DNA of 64,000 nt, taken from Actinomycetes bacterium (lineage in GTDB: Bacteria; Actinomycetota; Actinomycetes; Propionibacteriales; Nocardioidaceae). The stretch covers positions 1-64,000 of the forward strand of contig JAEWOG010000057.1 of NCBI GenBank assembly GCA_023460975.1. Direction: 5' to 3'. Under the pieces are notes generated by a model that saw only the letters and a list, made by a program, of their open reading frames with translations, was not told the origin of the DNA and made no database searches. Of the stretch, positions 8,205-16,500 are shown in pieces. Each line of letters opens with the position of its first letter. The first letter of the stretch is position 1. The position numbers and the translations under genes are program-made.

Positions 8205-9767
8205 TCAGGCCTGTCCGAGCAGCTTGAGCGCCGTGGCAGAGGTCGCGCTGTAGTCGACCTTGCTGACCGGCGTACGCGGGACCTCGCCCACGAAGAGGAT
8301 GCGCTTGGGCACCTTGTAGTTGGAGATCTGCTCCTTGGCCCAGGCCTGGAGCTCCTCCTCCGTCAGGACGGAACCCTCGCGACGGTTGACCAGCGCGGTG
8401 ACCTGCTGGCCCCAGCGCTCGTGCGGCGTCCCGACCACGGCGGCGTCGAAGACGTCGGGGTGCTGCAGCAGCATCGCCTCGACCTCCTCGGGGTACACCT
8501 TCTCGCCGCCGGTGTTGATGCACACCGAGCCGCGGCCCAGGAGCGTGATCGTGCCGTCGGCCTCGCGGCGCGCGAAGTCGCCGGGGATGGACCAGCGGCG
8601 CCCGTCGATCTCCTTGAACGTCGCGGCCGTCTTGACCGGGTCGTTGTAGTAGCCGACCGGGATGGCGCCGGAGCGACCGAGCATGCCGTCCTCGCCGACC
8701 TGCGCGGGCTTCCAGTCGGTGTTGAAGACCTCGACGTCGGGGCCGGCGGGGAACCCGGGGGTCCCGGCTTCGCCATCCATGCGCGTCGACGTGGCGCCGG
8801 CCTCGGAGGAGCCGTACGAGTCCACGATGAAGCGGCCCGGCAGCGCCTGACGGATCTCCTCACGCACACCCTCGGTCAGCGGGGCGGCACCGTTGGAGAC
8901 GGCCGCCAGGGAGCTGAGGTCCCAGCGGTCGGGCTCGGCGAGGATGGCCTCGGAGACGGGGCGCGCCATGGCGTCGCCCAGGAACGTGAGGGAGACGACC
9001 TTGGCCTTCTCGGCGAGGTCGAGGAACTTCTCCGGCGCGAAGCTCTTCTCGGTGTAGAAGGCAACCTTCTGGCCAGAGACGTGGGCGTTGCCGAGGATCC
9101 ACTGGCTGCCGCCGTGCATCATCGGGCCGCCGGCCAGGAAGACCGTGCCGGACGGGTTGGCCGCAGCCTCCTCCGCCAACTGCTCGAGCGACTCGAGCGG
9201 GGCGCCGAAGCGGCCGGCGTTCATGGCCGCGCGCATCACGTCCACCTGACGCCACACGACGCCCTTGGGGTAGCCCGTGGTGCCACCGGTGTAGATGACG
9301 TACTTGTCGTCCTCGTCGTAGCCGCCCGGACGCTCGGTCGAGGCCGCGGCGAGGGCGTCGTCGTACGCCTGGCCCAGCTCGATCCAGTGCTTGATCGAGT
9401 CCCCGGCGGCCTCCTGGGCGGCGGCGAGGTACTCGGGCGCCACGATCGCGACGACGCTCTCCGAGTTGGTGTAGAGGTACTCCAGCTCGGTCTTGAGGTA
9501 CTTGAAGTTGATGTTGATCGGCACCGCGCGGGCCTTCATCACGCCGTAGAAAGCGTCGATCCACTCGATGCGGTTGTGGCTGTGGACCGCCACGTGGTCG
9601 CCGGGCTTCACGCCGAGCGAGATGAGGTGGTTGGCGAGTCGGGTGGCCCGCTCGTCAAGTTCTGCGAACGTGTACTGCTGGTCGATGGTCTCGACTCCGA
9701 CCCGGTCGGGCACGGTGTCGGCCAGGATCTCGAGGAGGCCGGCAAGGGTGATGGGTCGCGCTGACAT
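8205..9767 (-). CDS. FadD-type acyl-CoA synthetase, copy 2 of 3
   Basis: A 520-residue paralogue of its neighbours on both sides, collinear with them over its whole length. It keeps YTGGTTGYPKGVVWRQ, YGSSEAGAT, GDFARREADG, GGEKVYPEEVE and the catalytic Lys503 in PVSKVDY, so it should be active. ATG 9767 is the start. The differences between copies are scattered, consistent with old tandem duplication and divergence in substrate range. Its upstream region carries a palindrome like a KstR operator (9785-9794), and a strong hairpin follows its stop, so it is probably transcribed on its own. Substrate unknown; a medium or long branched or sterol-derived acid is a guess from family membership. Confidence 0.9.
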   Translation of the reverse strand: MSARPITLAGLLEILADTVPDRVGVETIDQQYTFAELDERATRLANHLISLGVKPGDHVAVHSHNRIEWIDAFYGVMKARAVPININFKYLKTELEYLYTNSESVVAIVAPEYLAAAQEAAGDSIKHWIELGQAYDDALAAASTERPGGYDEDDKYVIYTGGTTGYPKGVVWRQVDVMRAAMNAGRFGAPLESLEQLAEEAAANPSGTVFLAGGPMMHGGSQWILGNAHVSGQKVAFYTEKSFAPEKFLDLAEKAKVVSLTFLGDAMARPVSEAILAEPDRWDLSSLAAVSNGAAPLTEGVREEIRQALPGRFIVDSYGSSEAGATSTRMDGEAGTPGFPAGPDVEVFNTDWKPAQVGEDGMLGRSGAIPVGYYNDPVKTAATFKEIDGRRWSIPGDFARREADGTITLLGRGSVCINTGGEKVYPEEVEAMLLQHPDVFDAAVVGTPHERWGQQVTALVNRREGSVLTEEELQAWAKEQISNYKVPKRILFVGEVPRTPVSKVDYSATSATALKLLGQA

Positions 9768-9784
9768 GTGACGAACCTTACGGG

Positions 9785-9794
9785 GAACGTGTTC
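9785..9794. promoter_or_regulatory. KstR-like palindrome upstream of acyl-CoA synthetase copy 2
   Basis: GAACGTGTTC is a perfect palindrome 18 bases before the start codon; with its flank it reads GGGAACGTGTTCTAG. This fits most of the TNNAACNNGTTNNA consensus described for the TetR-family regulator KstR of sterol catabolism in mycobacteria and rhodococci (one outer position is G instead of T). Regulation by a KstR-type or other TetR-type fatty-acyl-CoA sensor is inferred. No such regulator is encoded in the window. Confidence 0.4.
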
Positions 9795-9854
9795 TAGTTC
9801 TCACCGCGGGTCCAGCTCACTGGAACAGCGCGACCCATCAACGGCCCATGTGGT

Positions 9855-11417
9855 CTACAGGCCCAGGATCTCCTTGGCCCGCGCCGTCGAGCCCGGGTAG
9901 TCAACCTTGCTCACCGGCGTACGCGGGACCGCGTCAACGAAGAGGAACCGCTTGGGGACCTTGTAGTTGGAGATCTGGCCGTGCGCCCACTCGGAGAGCT
10001 GGTCCTCGCTGACCTGCGACCCCTCGCGGCGGCTCACCAGCGCGGTGACCTGCTGGCCCCAGCGCTCGTGTGGCGTCCCCACGACGGCGGCGTCGAAGAC
10101 CTCGGGGTGCTGCAGCAGCATCGCCTCGACCTCCTCGGGGTAGACCTTCTCCCCGCCGGTGTTGATGCACACCGACCCGCGGCCCAGCAGCGTGATCGTG
10201 CCGTCCTCGCGGCGCCGGGCGAAGTCGCCGGGGATGGACCACCGCTTGCCGTCGATCTCCTTGAAGGTGTTGGCCGACTTCACCGGGTCGTTGTGGTAGC
10301 GCAGCGGGATGGGGCCCGAGCGGCCCAGCATGCCGTCGACACCCACCGCGGCCGGCTTCCAGTCGGCGTCGAAGACCTCGACGTCGGGCGAGGCGCCGAA
10401 ACCGATCTCCTCGCCGCTGCCGTCGTCCATCCGCATGCCGGTGGCACCGGACTCGGAGGCACCGTAGGAGTCCAGGATGAACCGCCCGGGCAGCGCGCGA
10501 CGGATCTCCTCGCGGACGCCCTCGGTGAGCGGGGCCGCACCGTTGGAGACGGCCGCCAGGGAGCTGAGGTCCCAGCGGTCGGGCTCGGCGAGGATCGCCT
10601 CCGCGACCGGGCGGCCCATGGCGTCACCCAGGAACGTCAGCGACACGACGCCGCCCTTCTCGACGAGGTCGAGGATCTTGGCGGCGTCGAAGTTGCGCTC
10701 GGTGTAGAAGCAGACCGTCGCGCCGGAGACGTGACCGTTGCCCATGATCCACTGGCTGCCGCCGTGCATCATCGGGCCGCAGGCGAGCAGCGTCATCGGG
10801 TTCTCGTTGGCTGCGGTCTCGGTGGCGAGGTCGCCCAGCGTCTCGAACGGGGCACCGAAGCGTGAGGCGTTGAGGGCCCCGCGGATCAGGTCCTCCTGGC
10901 GCCACACGACGCCCTTGGGGTTCCCGGTCGTGCCGCCGGTGTAGATGATGTAGTGGTCGTCGGAGGAGTAGCCGCCGGGGCGCTCGGTCGAGGCAGCGGC
11001 GAGGGCGGCGTCGTACTCCTCACCCATCACGAGCCAGTGCTTGAGCTCGGGGTTGGCCGCGCCCTGGGCCAGCTCCAGGTAGTCGGGATCGACGATCGAG
11101 GCCACGACCTCGGCGTTGCCGTAGAGGTACTCGAGCTCGTTGTGCAGGTACTTGTAGTTGACGTTGATCGGCACGGCGCGGGCCTTCATCACGCCGTAGA
11201 AGGCGTCGACCCACTCGATGCGGTTGTGGCTGTGCACGGCCACGTGGTCGCCGGGCTTGATGCCGAGGCCGATCAGGTGGTTGGCGAGTCGGGTGGAGCG
11301 TTCGTCGATCTCGGCGAAGGAGTACTGGTGCTCCATCGTGAAGATCGCGATGCGGTCGGGAATGGTGTCGGCCATGACCTCGATGAGGCCGGCGAGAGTG
11401 ATGGGTTCGGCTGCCAT
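9855..11417 (-). CDS. FadD-type acyl-CoA synthetase, copy 3 of 3
   Basis: A 520-residue AMP-forming acyl-CoA synthetase. The ATG at 11417 is preferred over an upstream in-frame start at 11555, because MAAEPITLAGLIEVM aligns with the starts of the two paralogues. Motifs: YTGGTTGNPKGVVWRQED, YGASESGAT (alanine in place of the second serine of copy 1), GDFARRREDG, GGEKVYPEEVE and the catalytic Lys504 in PVSKVDY. It lies furthest upstream in the tandem set and has its own intergenic region with an ACAAAC/GTTTGT inverted repeat. Role: acid activation for degradation or lipid assembly; substrate undetermined. Confidence 0.9.
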   Translation of the reverse strand: MAAEPITLAGLIEVMADTIPDRIAIFTMEHQYSFAEIDERSTRLANHLIGLGIKPGDHVAVHSHNRIEWVDAFYGVMKARAVPINVNYKYLHNELEYLYGNAEVVASIVDPDYLELAQGAANPELKHWLVMGEEYDAALAAASTERPGGYSSDDHYIIYTGGTTGNPKGVVWRQEDLIRGALNASRFGAPFETLGDLATETAANENPMTLLACGPMMHGGSQWIMGNGHVSGATVCFYTERNFDAAKILDLVEKGGVVSLTFLGDAMGRPVAEAILAEPDRWDLSSLAAVSNGAAPLTEGVREEIRRALPGRFILDSYGASESGATGMRMDDGSGEEIGFGASPDVEVFDADWKPAAVGVDGMLGRSGPIPLRYHNDPVKSANTFKEIDGKRWSIPGDFARRREDGTITLLGRGSVCINTGGEKVYPEEVEAMLLQHPEVFDAAVVGTPHERWGQQVTALVSRREGSQVSEDQLSEWAHGQISNYKVPKRFLFVDAVPRTPVSKVDYPGSTARAKEILGL

Positions 11418-11428
11418 GCGGGGAGAGT

Positions 11429-11449
11429 ACAAACATTCCGTCAGTTTGT
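11429..11449. promoter_or_regulatory. Operator-like inverted repeat ACAAAC-N9-GTTTGT
   Basis: Perfect six-base arms at 11429-11434 and 11444-11449 lie 12 bases upstream of acyl-CoA synthetase copy 3 and about 115 bases upstream of the divergent transporter. The surrounding bases are AT-rich compared with the genes. A repressor site for the synthetase is a reasonable reading; the binding protein is unknown. Confidence 0.35.
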
Positions 11450-11563
11450 GACCCGTATCACCATGCATTGGACACGCCTGCAGCAATCGGACCGCAGGCG
11501 AGCCGCACCTCGTCGCGAAATCAGTTCGCCAAGGCCACCCTCGCTCCCCCACCATGACGATCC

Positions 11564-12478
11564 ATGACCCCTCTTCACCGCCTCGCCGCCGTCCTCGTGG
11601 CAGTGGTGTGGGGCGTCAACTTCGTCGTCATCGAACTCGGGATGACCGACGTGCCTCCGCTGCTCTTCGTCGCCGTACGGTTCCTCGCCGTCGCCTTCCC
11701 CGCGGTGCTGTTCGTCCCTCGACCCCAGGCCCGCTGGCAGGTCGTCGTCGCGATCGGCGCCTTCACCAGCCTGGGCCAGTTCGGGCTGCTCTACACCGCC
11801 ATGCACCTGGGCATGCCCGCCGGAATCGCCGCGCTCGTGCTGCAGGCCCAGGTGATCTTCACCGTCCTGCTCGCCGCGCTCGTCCTCGGCGAGCGGCCCT
11901 CGGCCCGCCAGTGGGTGGGCGTCGCCGTCGGGGCCGCCGGACTGGGCGTCGTCGGCCTCGGGCGCGCCGAACACACCCCTGCCGTGGCGGTGCTGATCAC
12001 GCTGGCGGCCGCGCTGTCCTGGGGCATCGGCAACGTGGTGACCCGAGCAGCGAAGATCACCGCCGGCCTCTCGGTGGTCGTCTGGTCCGCGCTCGTGGTC
12101 CCCGTCCCCACGTTCGCCCTGGCGCTGGCCCTCGACGGCCCGGACGCGGTGGGGGCCGCGCTCGCAGGATTCGGCTGGGCGGCGTGGCTGTCCACCGCCT
12201 TCACCGTCATCGGCAGCACGCTCTTCGCATACACCGTCTGGTACGGCCTGCTCGCCCGCTACCGGGCCGCCGAGGTGGCGCCGTACGTGCTGCTGGTGCC
12301 TCCCGTCGGCATCGTGGCCGCGGCCATCGTCCTCGGTGAGCGGCCGACCGCGGCGGAGTGGGTCGGCGCCGCGACGGTCCTGATCGGCGTCGCCGTCGCC
12401 ACGATCGGCACCTCGACCCGCACGAAGCCGCCCGCCCGCGGGCCTCACGAGCGTGACGTGGCAGACACTCCTGCGTGA
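11564..12478 (+). CDS. EamA/DMT-superfamily transporter
   Basis: A 304-residue polytopic membrane protein with about ten transmembrane segments, made of two EamA repeats. The first repeat begins VLVAVVWGVNFVVIELG and ends at VLGERPSARQWVGVAVG. The second begins LAAALSWGIGNVVTR and ends at VLGERPTAAEWVGA. The duplicated LGERP turn before the last helix of each half is a family hallmark. Such transporters usually export amino acids or small metabolites; the substrate is not readable. ATG 11564 is used. The gene is divergent from acyl-CoA synthetase copy 3 and precedes ku by 52 bases. Confidence 0.85.
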   Translation: MTPLHRLAAVLVAVVWGVNFVVIELGMTDVPPLLFVAVRFLAVAFPAVLFVPRPQARWQVVVAIGAFTSLGQFGLLYTAMHLGMPAGIAALVLQAQVIFTVLLAALVLGERPSARQWVGVAVGAAGLGVVGLGRAEHTPAVAVLITLAAALSWGIGNVVTRAAKITAGLSVVVWSALVVPVPTFALALALDGPDAVGAALAGFGWAAWLSTAFTVIGSTLFAYTVWYGLLARYRAAEVAPYVLLVPPVGIVAAAIVLGERPTAAEWVGAATVLIGVAVATIGTSTRTKPPARGPHERDVADTPA

Positions 12479-12530
12479 TACTGCAGGGACTGGAGTGACA
12501 TTCGCTCCACCGTACGGAAGGACTCCCGAC

Positions 12531-13490
12531 ATGCGAGCCATCTGGAAGGGTGCCGTCTCGTTCGGCCTGGTGAACGTGCCCGTACGCCTGTACTCGGCCA
12601 CCGAGTCGCACGACGTCTCCTTCCGCCAGGTGCACGCCAAGGACGGCGGCCGCATCCGCTACCAGCGCGTGTGCGCCCTCGACGGCGAGGAGGTCGCGTA
12701 CGCCGACATCGCCAAGGGGTACGAGACCGAGGACGGCGAGATGGTCATCCTGACCGACGAGGACATGGCCGACCTGCCGCTCACCTCCTCACGCGAGATC
12801 GCGGTGGAGAAGTTCGTCCCCACCGAGCAGATCGACCCCATGCTCTTCGAGAAGTCCTACTACCTGGAGCCGGAGAAGACCGGCGCCAAGCCGTACGCGC
12901 TCCTGCTCGAGGCCCTCAAGGAGTCCGACCGAGTCGCGGTGGTCACCGTTGCGCTGCGCCAGCGGACCACCATCGCGCTCCTGCGTGTGCGCCCCGGTCC
13001 CGCGGGGGACGTCATCGTCCTGCAGACCATGATGTGGCCCGACGAGATCCGTACCCCCGACTTCTCCGTCGAGGTCGGCGAGGTCAAGGACGCCGAGGTC
13101 GCGATGGCGCGCATGCTCGTCGAGACGCTCGCGGGCGACTTCGACCCGAGCGAGTTCTCCGACGACTACGCGGGCGCCGTCCAGGCTCTGGTCGACGCCA
13201 AGATCTCGGGCGGGCAGGTGCAGCGCACCGAGACCTCCACGAAGTCCTCCGCCGAGGTCGTCGACCTGCTTGCGGCGCTGCAGAAGTCCGTCGCGGCGGC
13301 CAAGACCGCCCGTGGCGAGGATGTCCCCGAGGAGTCCGAGGCGCAGGCCTCCGAGTCGGCCCCCAAGGCCGCGAAGAAGACGGCCAAGAAGGCCGCCCCG
13401 AAGGCGGCGAAGAAGAGCTCCGAGGCGAAGGCTCCCGCCAAGAAGGCCGCGAAGAAAACCGTCAAGAAGTCGGCGAAGAAGGCCAGCTGA
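12531..13490 (+). CDS. ku: Ku protein of non-homologous end joining
   Basis: Bacterial Ku forms a homodimeric ring on DNA ends and recruits LigD. The 319-residue protein begins MRAIWKGAVSFGLVNVPVRLY, a hallmark of the family, and carries the Ku beta-barrel through about residue 250 (KFVPTEQIDPMLFEKSYYLEP). The last 60 residues form a lysine/alanine-rich tail (KKAAKKTVKKSAKKAS), a type of extension in actinobacterial Ku that binds DNA. ATG 12531 with an upstream GGAAGG is preferred over the longer frame. The partner genes are the split ligD pair at 4645-6476 on the opposite strand. A strong hairpin terminator follows. Confidence 0.96.
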   Translation: MRAIWKGAVSFGLVNVPVRLYSATESHDVSFRQVHAKDGGRIRYQRVCALDGEEVAYADIAKGYETEDGEMVILTDEDMADLPLTSSREIAVEKFVPTEQIDPMLFEKSYYLEPEKTGAKPYALLLEALKESDRVAVVTVALRQRTTIALLRVRPGPAGDVIVLQTMMWPDEIRTPDFSVEVGEVKDAEVAMARMLVETLAGDFDPSEFSDDYAGAVQALVDAKISGGQVQRTETSTKSSAEVVDLLAALQKSVAAAKTARGEDVPEESEAQASESAPKAAKKTAKKAAPKAAKKSSEAKAPAKKAAKKTVKKSAKKAS

Positions 13491-13496
13491 CCCACT

Positions 13497-13542
13497 GACG
13501 TCATGCGCTCGGCGCCACTGGTGGCGCCCAGCGCATGACGTC
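13497..13542. terminator. Bidirectional terminator between ku and glutamate dehydrogenase
   Basis: A 22-base arm (13497-13518) pairs with 13521-13542 across a two-base loop with a single mismatch. It lies between the convergent ends of ku and gdh and can serve both. Confidence 0.85.
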
Positions 13543-13557
13543 CGCTGTGCGACGCGA

Positions 13558-16500
13558 TCAGCGCAGCAGCGAACGGACCACGCGAAGCCCGACGGACAGG
13601 CGTGCCAGATCCACCTGGTCGTCGCGGCAGATCGACTCCAACGTACGGCAGCTCTTCCTCACCCCGAGGTCGTCGCCCTCCTCCCACTGCGCGACCCGGT
13701 CCGACGGCGCGGCCGCGGCGTCGCTGGCGGCGAGCACCTGCGCGGTGAGGTGCTGGTGGACGCCGTACAGGTCATCGCGCAGCGCCGCGCGCGCCATCGT
13801 CTGCCACTTGTCGTCGCGCGGCAGCGCGAAGATGCGCTCGACCAGGGCCGGCAGGCCGAGCCGCTCTCCCAGCTCGAAGTGCACGCGAGCCACCTCGAGC
13901 GGGTCCAGGGACATCTCCTCGGCCGTCTCGACGATCCCCAGCGCTGCGTACGCGGGCGAGAGCACCGCCACTCGGGTCGCCAGGTCCTCGGGCACCCCTT
14001 GCTCGGTGAGCCGACGACGGCGACCGTCGAACGCGTCCCGCTCGTGACCCGAGAGGATCTCGGGCAGCGCCGCGACGATGGCTTGGGCCCGCTCGGAGAA
14101 GAACGCCACCGTGGCCGCCGAGTCCAACGGCATCCGCTGGGTCGTGACCAGCCACCGCGACGAGCGCTCGATCAGGGTGCGCATCTCGATGCGCATCCGC
14201 GTCTGCCGCTCCGCGGGCACCGCGTTGTCGTAGGAGCGGATCTCCTCGCGCAGCGCCAACGATCCGAAGATCTCGCGCGCCACGAAGTTGGCCCGGGTCA
14301 GCTCGGCGGCGTCCGCGCCCGTCTCCCCGCCCAGTCGCGGCCAGAAGGTCATGCCCGCGCCGTTGACGAGGTCGTTGACGACCTGGGTCACGATGATCTC
14401 GCGGCGCAGGGGGTGCTGACGCATCTGGTCGAGGTACGACGGCCGCATCGCGGCGGGGAAGTAGTCGACGAGATCGATGTCGAGGTACGGGTCATCGGGC
14501 AGGTCGGAGGCCAACAACTCCTCCTCGAGCACGATCTTGGTCCACGCCATCAGGGCGGCCAGTTCAGGGACGTACAGGCCGTCGCCCCGCTCGAGCCGCT
14601 TGCGGACCTCGCGGCGATCGGGCAGTCCCTCCAGCTCGCGGTTGAGCACCCCGCGCTGCTCCAACTCGCGCATCCAGTCCTCGTGCACGTGCAGCAGGGA
14701 GCCTCGGTGCGCCCAGGCGTTGGCCAGGGCGAGGTTCTGCTCGTAGTTGTCACGCAGCACGAGGTGCGCCACCTCGTCGGTCATCGAGGCCAGCAGTTCG
14801 TTGCGCTGTGACGGCTCGAGACCACCCGACGCAACGACGTCGGCCAGGAGGATCTTGATGTTGACCTCGTGGTCCGAGGTGTCGACCCCGGCCGAGTTGT
14901 CGATGAAGTCGGTGTTGATCCTGCCGCCCTCGCCGCCAGCACCCTTGCGGGCGTACTCGACGCGACCGAGTTGGGTGAACCCGAGGTTGCCGCCCTCCCC
15001 CACGCAGCGCACCCGCAGGTCGTGTCCGTCGACCCGGATGGCGTCGTTGGCCTTGTCGCCGGCGGCCGCATGGGACTCCGAGGACGCCTTGACGTAGGTG
15101 CCGATGCCGCCGTTCCACAGCAGGTCGACGGGCGCCAGCAGGATCGCGCGGATCAGGTCCGCGGGCGTGAGGAAGGCGACCGTGTCGTCGATCCCGAGGG
15201 CTCGGCGCATCTCGGGTGTGGTCGCGATCTTCTTGGCGCTGCGAGGGAACACGCCGCCGCCGGACGAGATGAGGGCCGGGTCGTAGTCCTGCCAGCTCGA
15301 GCGCGGCAGGTTGAAGAGTCGCTGCCGCTCGACGTACGACGTGGCCGCATCGGGGTCGGGGTCGATGAAGATGTCGCGGTGGTCGAAGGCGGCGACCAGC
15401 CGCGTGTGCTCCGAGCACAGCATCCCGTTGCCGAAGACGTCGCCCGACATGTCGCCGATTCCGACGGCGGTGAAGTCCTCGCGCTGGCAGTCCACGCCCA
15501 TCTCGCGGAAGTGGCGCTGCACCGACACCCAAGCGCCGCGGGCCGTGATGCCCATGCCCTTGTGGTCGTAGCCGACCGAGCCGCCGGAGGCGAAGGCGTC
15601 CGAGAGCCAGAAGCCGTACGACTGTGCGATGGAGTTGGCGAGGTCGGAGAAGGTCGCGGTGCCCTTGTCGGCGGCCACCACCAGATAGGTGTCGTCACCG
15701 TCGTGGCGCACCACGTCCGCGGGCGGCACGGCCTGGGAGTCCACGAGGTTGTCGGTGATGTCCAGCAGACCGGAGATGAACATCGTGTAGCAGGCCTTGC
15801 CCTCGGCCAGCCACGCGTCGCGATCCGAGGGATCGGGCAGTTGCCGGGCGTAGAAGCCGCCCTTCGCGCCGACGGGCACGATGACGGTGTTCTTCACCAT
15901 CTGCGCCTTGACCAGGCCCAGGACCTCGGTCCGGAAGTCGTCGCGGCGATCGCTCCAGCGCAGCCCTCCGCGGGCGACCGCACCGAAGCGCAGGTGCACG
16001 CCTTCGACCCGCGGGCTGTGCACGAAGATCTCGTACTTCGGCCGCGGCTGCGGCAGCAGGTCGATCGCGGCGGGATCGAGCTTGAACGAGACGTACGGGT
16101 GCGGCACGCCGTCGCGGGTCTGGAAGTGGTTGGTGCGCAGCGTCGCGCGGATCAGGTCGGCGTACGAGCGCAGGATGCGGTCGTGGTCGAGGCTCGTGAC
16201 GTCTTCGAGAGCCGACCCCAGCGCCTCCTCGACCTCAGCGACCCGCTCCAGCCGTTGCGGATCGTCGCCCTGCGTCCCCCACGCGGCGGGGTCGAAGCGC
16301 GCCTCGAACAGGTCGACGAGGCTGCGGGCGATGCCGGCGTTGGCGAGCAGCGCCTGCGAGACGCTGTCGAGGGAGAAGGGCGCGTTGGCCTGCATGAGGT
16401 ACTTCGCGTAGGCCCGCAGCACCAGCGCCTGACGCCACTCGAGATCGGCGTCGAGGACGAGCTGGTTGAACGCGTCGACCTCATTGTGACCGGCCCACGC

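Noticed and set aside
6081..9764. A 1227-codon plus-strand open frame opposite the acyl-CoA synthetases
   Set aside because: It mirrors the minus-strand codons; the translation is repetitive (VDVDRHRAGL and the like) because the antisense genes are paralogous.
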